Position numbers and translations under genes: made by a program. Below, one piece after another: positions 43,560-56,143 of a stretch of DNA of 64,000 bases. Position 1 is the first letter of the stretch. Each line of letters begins with the position of its first letter. Origin of the DNA: Chloranthus sessilifolius (taxonomy: Eukaryota; Streptophyta; Magnoliopsida; Chloranthales; Chloranthaceae); the NCBI GenBank assembly GCA_021018995.1, contig CM037592.1, forward strand, positions 77,999,301 through 78,063,300, written 5' to 3'. Under the pieces are notes generated by a model. The model did no database searches and was not told where the DNA came from. It saw only the letters and a program-made list of their open reading frames with translations.

Positions 43560-44579
43560 TTAATCAATTTTAGATCAGTAAGGACTTTTTATTGGGTTGT
43601 AATGTGGCTTATGGGTGAAGTTTTCAAAGAATAAAAGGGTGGAATATAATTCAAAATTGAGAAATCAATAAGGTAAGGAGGTGATTTGCAACTTCACAAC
43701 CTTCATTTCAGCATAGCTCCATCTACTTCTTGAATTTTCATATTTGAAGCGGCCAGTTTCTAATCTTCTCTTCAATTTTCAATGAAATGACTTCTCATTC
43801 TCACTCTTTTGTTTTGCTTTTCTGTTTTTCTTTTCTTTTTTGTGGGCTTTTTTGTATTTTTCTACATTTTTCTTTTTATGGGCTGGATTCCCACAATTGT
43901 ACTTCTGATACACAACTGCCTTTTGATGTATTTTCTTCTCTTTTCTGCCAAATGTTGAACCAGCTCCACCTTGTTCAACTTATTCTCCTTTACCTTATGA
44001 AATCTCAGAGTGAGGGTCAGGCTAAATCAGGTCACTAAGGTTTGGGTTCAAGTACTCTAATTTTTTTTTGTCAAAGGAAGCTTGGATTTTTAAGGCTCAA
44101 ATGGTGTGTATCAAGGGCAGTTCAATGGTGGGAAAATTTTAAGCTCAACCTATCCAAGGGATGGCCTTACTTCATGTCCTCAATGTCTTGAGTGCTGCCA
44201 AGCTATTTCAACTTGGATTTGCCTAACTTTTAGTGAGCAAAGGTAGATTCAATCAGTCCTTAGAGTAGAAAATTTTTTCAAACACTCTTCAAAGAAAAAA
44301 AAATTTAGCCCTAAATCTCTCTGGGTATGGTCTTTCATCAAATTTCTGGGGTGTATCCTCACAGTTTTCTCTCATTTCAGGTTCACTAAACATCAATTTT
44401 TAAAAATTCTTGACATTTTCTTCATGAAAGTGTTAGAACTATAGCATGTTCCAGTCTTAAAAGGTTTTTAATTTCCTCTTTTTAAAAAAAAATCAAGTGG
44501 GAAATCATTTCATTTCCTCAATTTCTGTTAAGACCTTGCTGCACTACCATTAACTACTGTATTGGCAAACCTTGCCACA
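43560..44579 (-). other. 3' noncoding region of C, right part
   Basis: Continues 27463 after D. Minus strand parallels E's 38200-39250. No credible gene; open frames here are T-rich low complexity. Confidence 0.65.
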
Positions 44580-44610
44580 CCCCCAAACCTATGAGGAGAA
44601 GTGTCCTCAC
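44580..44610 (-). promoter_or_regulatory. Internal polypurine-like box with hairpin, C copy
   Basis: Minus strand GAGGA, six bases, TCCTC, then AGGTTTGGGGGTG. Almost the same as E's box. Between here and 45014 I see nothing. Confidence 0.65.
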
Positions 44611-45014
44611 TACTTGAAAGACAAAGGGATGTGCAGCATGAGAAAAATATAAACAGAAAAGCAAGGAAAGCAAAACAAATAAACTGCAGCTAAACAAAGA
44701 ACATCAATACAGAAGCAAAATAAGAACTAGTAGTAAACAAAATACACAAATGAGGACAAGAAAATTACAGTAAATACACTAAAGCAAGATTCTTATATTA
44801 ACACCCAAAATGTGCATAATGTAAAGGAAAGTGTGCTTCAAGAGATTATGCACAAATATCCTAACTGTACAACTCTAATCATCCGACTCTTTGGCAACCT
44901 CAGATGGATCTTTGAGTCATGATCAATCAAAATGACAAGGCAGGGCTCAATTGAATCTGGCTTGCTTTATTTCCTGAGATTCTGATACCACAACTTAACC
45001 AGTCTTGGGTAAGA

Positions 45015-45470
45015 TTATTCATTTAGTGGGCTCAACATGGGTGTCAGGCCTACCTTCACCAAATAATTCAAAGTATCCTGACACTCCTCTACCTTAGAGA
45101 AATAGGGGGTGTCAACAATTATCTCAGGGATCAAGCCTAAGGCATCCACAAATTCATTGGGAGTGGTTCTGAGCAAAGGGACTTCAGGCTCTAATTCAAG
45201 GTTAGGCTCAGCCTCAGGAATATCAAGCACTAGGTTAGGTTGTGTCTCAGGGGCCTCCTCAACAATGTCTGCACTGATTTGGGCCTTCTTAGATTTCTTG
45301 GCCTTCTTAGTTTTAACAATTTTCTCAGCTTCATCCATGACAAGCTTCCTTTTTACAGGTGAGGTTTCCTTAGGCTTTGTGGTTTTCCTACTGGACTTCC
45401 TAGTGGCTTTGGTGGCAGATTTAGAAGGCACTTTGAAAAGATTAGCCAAGGTGTCCTCTTGATCAGCCAT
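45015..45470 (-). CDS. Accessory ORF of C, 151-aa lysine-rich protein, unknown function
   Basis: Intact ORF from the ATG at 45470 to the stop at 45015. The N-terminal third is strongly basic (KATRKSSRKTTKPK, KIVKTKKAKKSKKAQ) and looks like nuclear or nucleic-acid binding sequence; the middle is acidic/proline-containing (EEAPETQPNLVLDIPEAEPN). No membrane helix. It is transcribed in the element's direction, after gag-pro and before the internal polypurine box, as in E. An AG-GTAAGT type donor-like site (45609-45603, minus) in the 5' leader may mark a leader intron. Being open in an element whose gag is broken makes it notable. No family recognised. Confidence 0.6.
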   Translation of the reverse strand: MADQEDTLANLFKVPSKSATKATRKSSRKTTKPKETSPVKRKLVMDEAEKIVKTKKAKKSKKAQISADIVEEAPETQPNLVLDIPEAEPNLELEPEVPLLRTTPNEFVDALGLIPEIIVDTPYFSKVEECQDTLNYLVKVGLTPMLSPLNE

Positions 45471-45759
45471 TACTCAATCAACACGTTATCAATCACCACT
45501 AATTCAATAGCAATCACCACAAAGACCTCTTGAATGCTCAAATGACCCAGACGAACTAAAAATTGAAATTCCAAGCTTGGAAGTCATGAGGAAAAGCAGA
45601 AGAACTTACCAATAAAAGACTAGGATTTCACAGATCATGCTGTGCACAACACAAAATCAACTCAGACTAGGTGCAAAATGTAGCCCTGAAGAAATTAAAG
45701 CAGTTAGAGTAGTGGCAACGTGTTTAGAGTAGCAACCAGTGAGGTAGAGAGAGAAAAAG

Positions 45760-46260
45760 AAAAAATGGGAAAATCGCCAGAGAAGCCTCAAAACTAGGAG
45801 AGAAGTTGTCGAATGGCAAAAGTGGAGTTGTCGTTAGGTTAAAAATAATGGAGAACGAGCTTCGACAGGATTGGGGCAAGTCGTCGACAGGTTGATGCAT
45901 CCTATCGAGAAGTGCAAAGTGACAGATCCTCGCGAGAGGTCCACACAATCCTCTCGACGAGTTCAAGAATACAAAAGCCAGCTTTTCGAGAGGTTCATTC
46001 CATCTTGTGGACAGGTTCAAGGTTTTAAAGAGGATCATTTCGAGAGGTTCACAAACCCTCTCGATAGGTACTTTAAATCTAACACGTAAACCTCTCGATA
46101 AATATTCTAATCCTGTCGAGAATTCAACTAAAGCCATCAGAACCTGTCGTGAATTAATTCACACTTTTCAACAGCTTCTAGATCTTGTTGAAGTGCAAAC
46201 TAGGAACTCTCAGAACCTGTCGACATGTTCATAGAACCTATCGACAGGTTGTATTTCAGT
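45760..46260 (-). promoter_or_regulatory. LTR-like CTCGACAGGTT cluster upstream of C accessory ORF
   Basis: About fourteen variants (GTCGACAGGTTG, TTCGAGAGGTTC, CTCGATAGGTA, ATCGACAGGTTG) of the motif that fills C's and F's LTRs. A pyrimidine-rich leader follows toward the ATG at 45470. The TATA box is unclear. Confidence 0.5.
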
Positions 46261-46484
46261 TGAAAGAGGCATGTACTCAGTTCCCAGTTCATTCCCCAAA
46301 TGATTTGACACTCCAACTCTATTCGCTTCACAGCTTTGACTCATTTTCCTACCTAAGGTACTAGCACACGTGGAAAATTTATGTTGCCACACAGAGCTAA
46401 AACAAAAACAAAAATCAGCAAAAAATAAATAACCAAGGACATAAATTATTATGCATAATATACATTTGTTGAAACTCAATAATG

Positions 46485-47411
46485 TCATGGAGGTTCATGA
46501 TAGCGAATGGTCAATACAGGCTCCACCACATTCTCAAAAACATCACCAAAATCATCACAAAGAACATTACAATGCAGTTGCTTAGGCAAAGCCTCTTTCA
46601 CAAGCTCATCAAAAACATCAATTATAAAACAATTCTCATTATTCAAATGAGGTGGATGGGCTGCATCATGCACATTTAACTTGACTTTCATATTGCCAAA
46701 AGTTACCTCTATTTCCCCCGATCTATATTGTATACATGCATTTGCAGTGGCCAAAAATGGCCTGCCCAAGATCATGGGGATGGAGGTAGCACACTTGCTT
46801 GGTTCCATATCTAGCCCTTGAAAATCAATTGGGTAAAAGAATTTATCAACTCCAACTAACACATCCTCTACAATCCCCATTGGTTTCCTCTCCGACCTGT
46901 CAGCTAGTTGCAAGACCACATATGTGGGCTTCAACTCTCCGAGGCCCAGCTTCTCATAAACTGAGTATAGAAGCAAATTCACACTAGCTCCCAGGTCTAG
47001 TAAAGCTTTTTCAATTGTGTGGTCCCAAAAGATGCAGGGAATTGTAGGGACTCCAGGGTCTTGAAGCACTTGGTTCACTTTCTCAGCACAAAAGACCTTC
47101 TTAGATAAGTGTATCCTAGACTGTCTTTTGTGGGTGCACAAGTCTTTCAAAAATTTTTCATAGGCTGGAACTTGCTTGATGGTATCAAGTAAAGTCAAGT
47201 TGATATTTACTTGTTTGAAAGTTTCCATCATTTCTTCAACCTTAGCATTTCCCTTATCAAAAGGAGAAGCTGCTTTCAATGCATTAGGAAATGGCAAATG
47301 GGGAATTGTCCTCCCATCTGTAGCCTTAGCAAGTTCATCAATTTTTTCTTTATTTTCATTTTTAATTTTCTATAGGGGCACATCACCCCCCTTATTTTTT
47401 ATATGCTGCTC
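46485..47411 (-). pseudogene. Protease of C, last pol domain present
   Basis: The open part 47297-46485 includes the linker (SPFDKGNAKVEEMMETFKQV, AYEKFLKDLCTHK), then VPTIPCIFWDHTIEKALLDL, active site DLGASVNLLLY, DRSERKPMGIVEDVLVGVD and ILGRPFLATANACI. It is longer at the C-terminus than E's surviving protease. It ends with VVEPVLTIRYHEPP and a stop; nothing resembling RT, RNase H or integrase follows before the aORF. The domain itself is uninterrupted and might fold. It is in frame with gag across the stops near 47412 and 47370. Confidence 0.85.
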
Positions 47412-48997
47412 TTACTGCATATTTTCATGGGTTGTTTCTTCATTTTCTGCACTTGACTCATCAGGCTCATTATCAACTTGGTTATCCACCAGCTTCCCAC
47501 TCCTCAAGGTGGTGACAGATTTGACTTCCTCATGAGAAGAAGTCTCATCAATCATATATTACCCCTTTGGATTGTTCATGGGTTGATTGGGCAGTCTCCC
47601 CTCTTCTCTCCTAGCCAAAAAATTAGATAGCTGACCAAGGTGGTCCTCTATCTTCTTGATGCTTTGACTGTGGGAGTTAACAGTTTGAGATAAAGGGCCC
47701 AAATTCTGCAGTGAAGCGAGAACTTGCTCTTCAAATTTGAGGGACCTAGAGGGTGCTAGGACTAGTGCACTTTGATGCACAGGCTAAACCATTGGTTGGG
47801 CCATAGGTTGTTGGTATTGGGGCCTTGAAAAATAATTCTACTGGTATGGCTGGGCATTCATATAGGGCATGGACTGTAGTGGTTGTTGTTGCTGGTGGTT
47901 TTGAAAATTATCTTGCCTCCACCTTAAGTTGGGGTGGTTTCTCTAATGATAACCAGCAGTAGGCTGTTGTCCATAGGACTGAGCAGCATTCACATGTTCC
48001 ATCACAAAATCTAGAAAATGGACAGCTGAAGGACATTCCTCGAGTGAGTGGGGGACTGGCATATGACACATGCCTCCTCCACTTTAGCAGCCATTGGAGA
48101 CTACATTGCTCCCATGAGCTTATCAAACTTTAGGGTCAGGCTATCCACTTTCCTCTCTAAATCATTATGTCCACTCACCTCATACATTTTCCCTCTGGTA
48201 GTATTTTCTCTCACCAATCTAGGGGTCTTAACATCTCTTGCCCATGTCTCCTTTTGCATGGATTTTTCACTGATGATATCAAATAACTCCCAAGCTTCAT
48301 CTGCTATCTTGTGGAGATATGTACAACCACAAGAAGCATCAACCATATCTATACTTTTATGATCAATTCCTTGATAGACACTTTGGAGAAGTTGCCATTC
48401 AGGAATCTAATGATGGAGACATTGCTTCAAGAGTTCTTTAAATCTCTCCCAGGCTTGGTGAAGATCTTCAGTGGAGGCTTGAGCAAATGAGATAATGCTC
48501 TTCCTCAACTGACTTGTTTTAGACATGGGAAAAAATTTGGCCAAAAACTGACATTTTAGATCATTCCAGGACTGAATACTGTTGGGTGGGAGCATTGGCA
48601 ACTAAGTTCTGACTCTATCCTTTAGTGAAAAAGGAAAGAGTCTCAACCTGGTTGCTTCCTCCCCCAAACCTAAAATATTGAAGGTAGTACATAGTCCCAA
48701 AAATTTATCAATATGCTTATATGGGTCTTCTTTGCTCAGGCCATGGTATGAGGGTAACATCTGTATGATAGAAGACTTGATCTCATAGTTTCCTTGAACA
48801 GCAGGGTATTGAATGCAGAAGGGAGAATTGTAAACCCCTGGTGCATTGAATTCCTTTCAGGTCCTAGGTTACTCACCCATTGCAGCAATTTTAGAATCAA
48901 CTACAGGTGTGTGTATGGTTTGCTTAGGTGTAAGAAGTCTTTCAACTTCAAGATCTAAGGGAGCAATCTCAGGATTAAGAGATTTCCTCCCAAGCAT
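47412..48997 (-). pseudogene. gag of C, broken by stops and a frameshift
   Basis: Starts MLGRKSLNPE at 48997. Stops in the N-terminal part near 48850, then the capsid with DPYKHIDKFLGLCTTFNI, MLPPNSIQSWNDLKCQFLAK, LHQAWERFKELLKQC, VDASCGCTYLHKIADEAWEL. The knuckle C-VIC-QSPT-H-S begins near 48080, then a frameshift. The linker has FEEQVLASLQNLGPLSQTVN and NDFLARREEGRLP-like text. The final stop TAA (47412-47414) is preceded by CAG and followed by GAG, as at the gag end of E and F. Confidence 0.85.
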
Positions 48998-49341
48998 ACA
49001 CACAACAGAAACAAAATTCAATACAGAAAATTATAGCACAAAATTCAATCAAAACAATCACAAAATACACAACTAATGCTGCAAATCTACAAAGCTACAG
49101 ATCTAGAAATATAAACAGAGTTAGGAAATGCAAACTTAAGCAAAGCTTGCTCCTCCAATTGGTATAATGCTCTTTTCAACACCATAGATTTAGATCTGAA
49201 ACAAACAAATGAACTACAAAAATCTACAACAGCAATTAGTCAAACACTAAACAGGCAATTAAAAATCTAATTCTAAAAATGAGAAACACTTAGATCTACC
49301 AAGTTAAAAACACAAGTTCCCTGACAGCGGTGCCAAAAACT

Positions 49342-49713
49342 TATTCTGCTGCCACCTTACAATTATTATATGATTAAAATAGCCAATTAAAATGCACAAA
49401 TTACAAATATATGGAATAAAGGTGAGAAACCAGTCTTGCAAGAACCAGGGATATTGTAGCAAGTTTTAAAAGGTAAGTAAGGGTATGTCCACAGAGAATG
49501 CTCCTCTTAGCTCCTCCAATTGCTCCTCTAATTGGTACAATGCTCCTCTTATCTCCACAGATCCAGATTTGAAGCAGAGTGAAACTACAATAAAGACTAA
49601 AGTAGCAATTAATCAAACACTTAACAGTCAATGAAAAATCTAAATCTAAAATCGAGAAAACTTAAATCTACCACTTTTAAAAACACAGATCCCTGACAGC
49701 AATACTAAAAACT
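49342..49713 (-). repeat. Tandem duplication of LTR end, primer site and leader in C
   Basis: Primer-site regions at 49321-49341 (TTTTTGGCACCGCTGTCAG on the minus strand) and at 49692-49713 (TTTTTAGTATTGCTGTCAG) are 372 bp apart, and the leaders at about 49149 and 49521 begin alike. The gag-proximal copy keeps the better primer site (TGGCACCG). Confidence 0.8.
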
Positions 49714-52036
49714 TGTTGTACTGCCCACCTTGTAATTATTATATGATTAAAATAGCAGATTAACTGCACAAATTATAGCAAGGATGAACTAAGGTAAGCA
49801 GTCAGTCCTACAAGAATAAGGGTTGTTGCAGCAAGTTTTGATAGGTAAGTAAGGGTATGTCCACAGGGAAATGTGTGCTAAAATTTAGTAAATCTCCAGA
49901 TCTAAGACAAATCTGGCACTCTACCTTATACTACTCTAAATAAAAACAACAAAAGGAAGAGGAGAGGTTTTGAAGGGTTATCACATTAAGCTAAACTACA
50001 ATAAAAAAAAAAAACTAATTGCAAAAATATATTGGAATTAACCAAAGAGTTCAGATCTAGCAAATGAAGGGAAATGTGGTGAAAATAAAATAGAAAAATG
50101 GAGAAGAGCAACTCAGGATCTGGTCTCATTGCTACTTGGGTGATTTGACAGTATTATAAGGGTTCAATGCGCAACAATCCCCCATCTAGCTACAAGCACA
50201 GCTGCAGGGTAGAAGAATCTGATTTCAGCCAGAGAATTAGATTGCTCTTAAGGCAATGATGATCTGTCCACTTTAATGGTCACAGACCATCCAATAGAGT
50301 CCGTCCTTTCTAAGACCTCCCTCGGAACATGATAATCACTACAAATGCTGTGAATGCCAGGCCACAGGCACAAGCACCCACATGAGTATCAGATCTAGGA
50401 AAATCAAATGGTATTCAAGAGATCTACCAGTTAAGTGGGTGGGCTGGTCCCATCTACACAAATCTGATCGAGAATAAAGTGAAACAAGATGATCTATAGA
50501 TCTAACTAGGAAATAAAATTAATAATTCATTGAAGGAAAACAAGAAGTACAATGAAGTGCTCTCAGATTTGTAGTCTGTGCAACAATTGACCCACAATAA
50601 TGCTCTCAAGTTCCCCAAGTTACAGATCAACCTCACCCTCACTACTCGAAAGAGTTTAGCCACTCATGATTGGCTAAAGAGAGAATGGAAGAAGAAGGAA
50701 GGATGAATCTCAGCTCTGGTTTTCCCTTATTTTCATCTATGGAATCCCTCTGGAAAGAACTCTTCGTTTCTGGATTGGTCTTCTCTTTTTATACCTTCCT
50801 CCTCTGTCTTAGATCTGTTTCAGCCAATCAGAGCCCAAGAGAATAATTCTATTATTCTGGGCTGCAGATGTGATCAATTTCTCTTCTAGACGCTCTTCTC
50901 CCATTGGTCCACGATTAGCAAATGCATGCGAGACCATTAGGGTTTCCAATCATGCATAGTTGAATACTAAAAATACCCCCAAGAGTCGCTGATGTGCTTT
51001 GGAACTCGTGCATAAGATGCTGGAATTGGCAGTTACTGAAGGAAGAAAATTGAGAAGTTGCCAAAATGAGTGTCAAGAGGTTCAGGGAACCTCTCGACAA
51101 GTTTCAGATCTACTTTATGTTCACATCGACAAGTTGTATTAGCTTTCGACAGCTTCTATATGCTTCTTGATAGAATTGTAGCAGCTCTCGAAGGGTTTGG
51201 AGATTCCTCAAGAGGTTTAGCTTGCACCAGTCGATAGGATTGGAAGCCATTCTTCTCCTTCTATGCAGTTTTTCATTCATCCTATCGACAGGTTATAATC
51301 AACCTATTGACTTGTTATACATTCTCCAGTAAAGTGCTCGACAGGTTGGCTCAATCCTCGCGAGAATGAGCGTTACTTCTGGTAAGTTTTCGACGGGTTA
51401 TCTTGCACTGCTCGACAGATTCCGTTGAACCTCACGATAAGTATCAAAAACTTCTCGACTTCATCTGTACCTTAAAGTATCCCCTCAACAGGATCCATGT
51501 ATGTACTTCCAACCTCTCGGTAGGTGCTAGAACCTCTCGAGATCTTCATCTTTTCAACTCAATACCTCTCGACAGCTTCTTATACACACGTTCAACCTCT
51601 TGACTGCTTCATTTCTTACTCTTAAGACCTCTCAACAATTGGATTTAACCTCTTGATAGGTTATGCCTTGTGCTTCCACAGCTGGCACACATCTTGGGTG
51701 TGTTGTTCTTCATTTGTTCAACATCCATCAACTTTTTGGCGGATTCAACCTTCATTCTCTGCAACTGCACTCAGCCTCAAGCCTTCACAGTTAAGCTTAA
51801 AACAAGCTCATGAACTTTTGAGGCTCTCGTGGATTGCTTGATTGGCTAGCCTTTGGTCTGTAAGGTCATATGCTAAGCACCAATTTGCTTCTTGGGCTCT
51901 TTTAAGTGGATATCTGCATTAAGCTTGCAATTTGTTGCTTATCTATAAAATGCACTTAGGACACATTATTAGTCAGCTCAAAGTCTATCAAAGGTCAGGT
52001 TAAAAGGTGAAAAATGGTATTTTTCACTACTTAACA
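49714..52036 (-). repeat. 5' LTR of C (2323 bp)
   Basis: Minus strand TGTTAAGTAGTG to TACAACA. Homologous to F's LTR along its length. Motif array at 51050-51660 and GTATAAAAAG (minus) near 50798. Confidence 0.9.
51050..51660 (-). repeat. CTCGACAGGTT array in C LTR
   Basis: More than fifteen degenerate copies (CCTCTCGACAAG, TCTCGAAGGG, CCTCTCGAGATC, CCTCTCGACAGC) separated by 15-40 bp. Confidence 0.8.
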
Positions 52037-53966
52037 ATAGGTCCTTTCTCCTTCGAAAGGACTTGGAAGCAAGGATTTTATCACTTCACTTCTTCAACAT
52101 ACTAATTCATAAGACTATTCACCCCACGGGTCATGAAACAAAGAGAAGGGCACTTTTTTCCAAGGCATTGTACTTGATGGCGAATTGCTATTGGTTGAAT
52201 GTTCCCTCTTACCTTTTTGAAGTAATCACCACTGTGAGGGAAAATTTGAGTAAAGAAAAATATCAGACGAAGAAGTTGACCCTGCCATTTGGAGGCCTTA
52301 TCTCAAATCTGCTAATGAATGTGGGGTATAGTATAGACCCCATGGAAAAAGCTTTATCGAGAATAGAGGAAGGCTTAATAGTCTCAACCTATTGGAGAAT
52401 TTTAGTTGTCAAAAATAAAAAGAAAATCTCGCTCACTTCTTGCACTAAAAGTACTTCCTCTAGACCACAAATCCCGTAAAATCATAGGGGTCGAGAAGAG
52501 ACTGCCATAGAGCAGCCAGCAGAAATCGTAGCCACAGAAGAAGTAGTTATGGAAGAAGGTGTGAGTACTTCTACTCAACCTTAGGAGAGAGAGCAAAGAA
52601 GAGATTATCTCTCCAGTACCAGAGAGAATAACCAAGTCATGAGTCCCAGTTGCAGATCAAGCCAGTCTCTATGACCCTGCTTTGAACTCACCAGTAGGGC
52701 TTGTTATGCCCCCTTCCACTGTTACTAAAGCAGACCCTGTGAGCCTAAACATTAAACTAACAGAAAAAATTACTTCACCAATGGGCCAACAAATTATTGG
52801 AATGGCTACTTCTAGATATATCCCTGTATCAGTAGAGCCTGTTGCTCAACCTACAATTGCAGCCAATATAGAGCAAACTCTCATTGTTCAAGCAGTTGAA
52901 GCAAGACCAAGCTCTGAGTTACCAAGAGGGGGTTTCACAGAATTATTAAATGGAGAAGAAGTACCCCCTGTGGATCCTCCCATCACTACCACATCAATCC
53001 CCGAGCTAGAAAGGCAGTAGAGTAATGGCAACTTACACATGAACTGACTCTATTGTCATTCCAAGATGTAGTGACCAAATTGAGGGAAGTAGAGCAATGA
53101 CTAAATATATATGCCCCAAATTTGGCACCACTACCAAATGTGGTAAAGAAACAGATGGAGGATTTTCAAAGACTAAAGAAGAGAATCTTTGATACTACGT
53201 TGACATCTCAAGAGTGCACAAAAATAATGGAAGGTTTGCGATGAAAAGTTGTGCAAGATCATCATGCAAAATGGGCATTAGAAACAGAGAAGAGAGTCCA
53301 GAATGCCACTTCAACCCTTCAAGCATATATTACCCATCTGCAAGCAAAGAATAGAATAATGAGCAAAAATCAGCAAGCATGGGAAGAGGAAAGGAAGGTA
53401 TATGAAGATAAAATGACAGCTATGCTTGAACAATTTGGAAGTTTAATGGTAGTACCAGACGATGCAGAAACTATAAGGGAAAGAGCTCTTAAAGACTACC
53501 AGCAAAAACTCCATCAACAGCTGAGTGAGAGGGATCATCTATTGACCATAGCTGAAAGGAAAATTTTGTAACTTCAAGAAGCTCAAGATTCCCTAAGCTC
53601 AATCAATGTTGAACAAAAGCAGATCATTGAGGCTCTAATAAAGAATAGCTTGGTCACAATAACAAAAGAACAAGATAAAGCAGAAAAGATAAGAATGGAG
53701 ATACACCTTAAATTTGTTGTGATCAAGAAGTTGACTGCGGATATGAAAAATAAAGAAAAGGTTGATAAGGAGCAATAGTGTAAGGAAGGAAGCTCTTGCC
53801 AAATGAGTGATGAGAAGGAAACCACAGTTGAGGCAAAGCCTGAAACACATGGAGATCCACCTTCAGAAGAAGAACAAGAGGGTTATTCTACAGCTGAGGG
53901 TCCGACTCGGAAGATGACTCTACTACTTCTATCCTTGTATCATACCTATCATCACCAAGTGAGTAA
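52037..53966 (+). pseudogene. Accessory ORF of B, C-terminal part
   Basis: Resumes after C with FLLRKDLEARILSLHFFNIL, then HPTGHETKRR and LTLPFGGLISNLLMNVGYSI, the second half of the plant transposon-type domain (T1: HPTGHDQERR and YAHLISRLL). After a stop at 52477-52479 a second frame (52682-53020) holds a proline/threonine-rich linker. A third segment (53040-53800) is a long charged coiled coil (EKRVQNATSTLQAYITHLQA, DYQQKLHQQLSERDHLL). The acidic tail ends SSPSE at 53964-53966, identical to T2's end. The full protein would exceed 800 residues. Frameshifts near 52480-52680, 53020 and 53900 and several stops break it. Confidence 0.72.
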
Positions 53967-56143
53967 AAAAATAAAACAGAATATTATAAACCTCACAGGT
54001 ATGATCTTTCTAGATTTTTCCTAGGATTATTTTCTTTTATGAAATTAGTTTTTAATTTTTTTAATTATTTCCTGTTCATTGTAAATATTTAGTTAATATA
54101 TAGTATTTTCTTTTTTACTAACTTTCATTTTTTTCTACTAACTATGTAATTGTTACTAACTTTTCTTTCATTTTTGTTATTAATGTCTCTGAGAAATAAA
54201 ATCGTTGTACTTTCCTCATGTTTGGGGAAACATTTTTTGCAAAAAAAAATTTACGTCTGATAAGCAATCAGAGATATCAATAATTTTAGGCAAATAATTT
54301 TAAGTATCCCCTGTTTTTGTGCCAATGAGGGCATTGTCTGAATTAAATTTGGGGGGGATACACATTTTTAGTTTATAATAGTAGTATAATTAGGATAGTA
54401 GTAAATCATGTAGTTTTATTTATTTTGTTTTTGTAAAATAAATTTTTTCAAATTTTTGTTTTTGTTGTTGATCCTTACATAGGAATTATGATAGAAAAAA
54501 TTATAAATCTTAAAAACTTACAATCCATTATAGAAGGAGTTCAATAATCAGAATAAAGAACAGTACAATTCATACTTAGCTCATTGAACATTGTATTAGA
54601 ATGGATGTTTGAAACAATAGATTGATGTGCACTATAAAATTTTAGACTATAGTTTCAAAATTATAAACCAGTGAGATTTTGAGCCATATTTCCTCTTTTA
54701 TTCAGAGAGACCATTTTTATTCAAGTCAAAAAATCTCTTTGAACTTCTATACTGATATGAAATCTCATATGCTGAATTTAGAATCAAAATATTCTATATC
54801 TATGATAACCTAATTTTTTTGTCTAGAACTTTCTGATAGAAATATCAAACCAATAAGGCATCTATGCTAGTAAATCATAAAGATGATTAAAGACCATCTT
54901 TTATTAAAACAGAGCCAAAAAGCTAAAATCTTAGAAAATTTTATCCCTTGAACCCATATTAGAAGTCAAAACTGAATTTCTTTGTACCAAAAATCTGATA
55001 AACCCTTAACCATATGTACTAGCCAAAGCTTTCAACCTTTAACTCTTATATTTTCTGAGATTTTAGAATGTAAAAGAAGAGAAGAAGATTGAGTGAAAGG
55101 AGTAAAAAGAAAAATTAGATAAAGGGAATGTTAAAAAGGGTACAGTTGAAGAAATCAAAAGAAGAATATGGGAAATGAGTGAAAAATCGTAAAAGGACAA
55201 TTTGAAAAAAAAAATTACGATTCAAAGAAGAAAAAATTGTAAAATATGATTTTACAGAGAAATTGAAGAAATAGGATTTAGAAAAACAAAAAAAATGGGA
55301 AGAAGTTACCCAATTCATGGATATTTATTGAAGTAAAAAAAAAACAAGTTGAAAAGATAAGAGAAAGAAGAGCTAAATTCTTAAAAAAAATTTGAATCCG
55401 TTTCTACCTTTCTTTGACACCTTCTGAAACTCAAAGCCCTATTACAAGCTGAAGAAAAGACCTTTTTTATTTACTATTTACAAAAGCATAAGCCTAGTAG
55501 AGATATGAATAATAGGTACTATGGATTGCACAGGGATTCATATGGATAGAATAGAATATCCTTTTCTATGAGATTGATAATTTTTTATCTTTGACTTAAT
55601 TTTTTTAAAATAATACATTGTGAGAACCCAAAAGTTTCGATATCTATTTGAGAGTATGTCAATAGTGAGTTTTTGAATGAAAATATTTTTTAAATCTGCA
55701 GTTTAGAAAATTTTATGAAGAATAAACAGTTCACTTATGCATACACTTCCTACTTATTATGAATTAAAATTATTGGAGTTCTAATCAAGGATGACTGTTA
55801 TAATGGAAAGTAAGGATAGAAGATTGGTAATTTTAGAAAATCATAATAACTATGTGATGAGCAACTTAGTCAACTTAGTTAATTTAGATTTTTAACCTTT
55901 CTTTCTTTAAAAAAAAATATATTTTTTTAAAAATCTAAAAAGAATTGAAGTTTGTAGGTAACTTTACTAAAAACCTTCAGGAGACTACAACTCCTCCACT
56001 AGAGATCACCTACGAGTTTAAAGGCTAGTTGCATCTACTAAATGGATTCATGCTCCCTACGAAAGTGGCAATTTAATTTTTAGTATAAGATGTTTTATGT
56101 TTCCTTGTTTGCTAGGGACTTGTAAAGCGTACGTTTGAGGGTG
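53967..56143 (+). other. 3' noncoding region of B with internal box, terminal block, hairpin and PPT
   Basis: Internal box GAGGGCATTGTCTG ... AATTTGGGGGGGATA at 54327-54360; purine-rich part after 55050; terminal block with ACTCCTCCACTAGAGATCACC and CTACGAAAGTGGCAATTTAA at about 55973-56080; hairpin TTTGCTAG / CTTGTAAA (56108-56126) weakened by two changes; polypurine tract GTTTGAGGGTG before 56144. No gene. Confidence 0.72.

Larger units (their letters stand above)
26290..52036 (-). mobile_element. C: Athila-like non-autonomous element (gag, pro, aORF), nested in B
   Basis: Minus strand: LTR (52036 to 49714), a duplicated LTR-end/primer-site/leader unit, gag, protease, array plus aORF, internal polypurine box, 3' noncoding region, hairpin, polypurine tract and a 3' LTR truncated to 541 bp (26830 to 26290). 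RT, RNase H and integrase are absent. D with E is inserted at 27464-43554. Gag is closest to F's. About 9.7 kb remain without the insert. Confidence 0.88.

Noticed and set aside
43787-44038. 83-codon plus-strand ORF with hydrophobic Phe/Leu runs, envelope-like
   Set aside because: Antisense to C and composed of T-rich tract; the matching region in E is noncoding.
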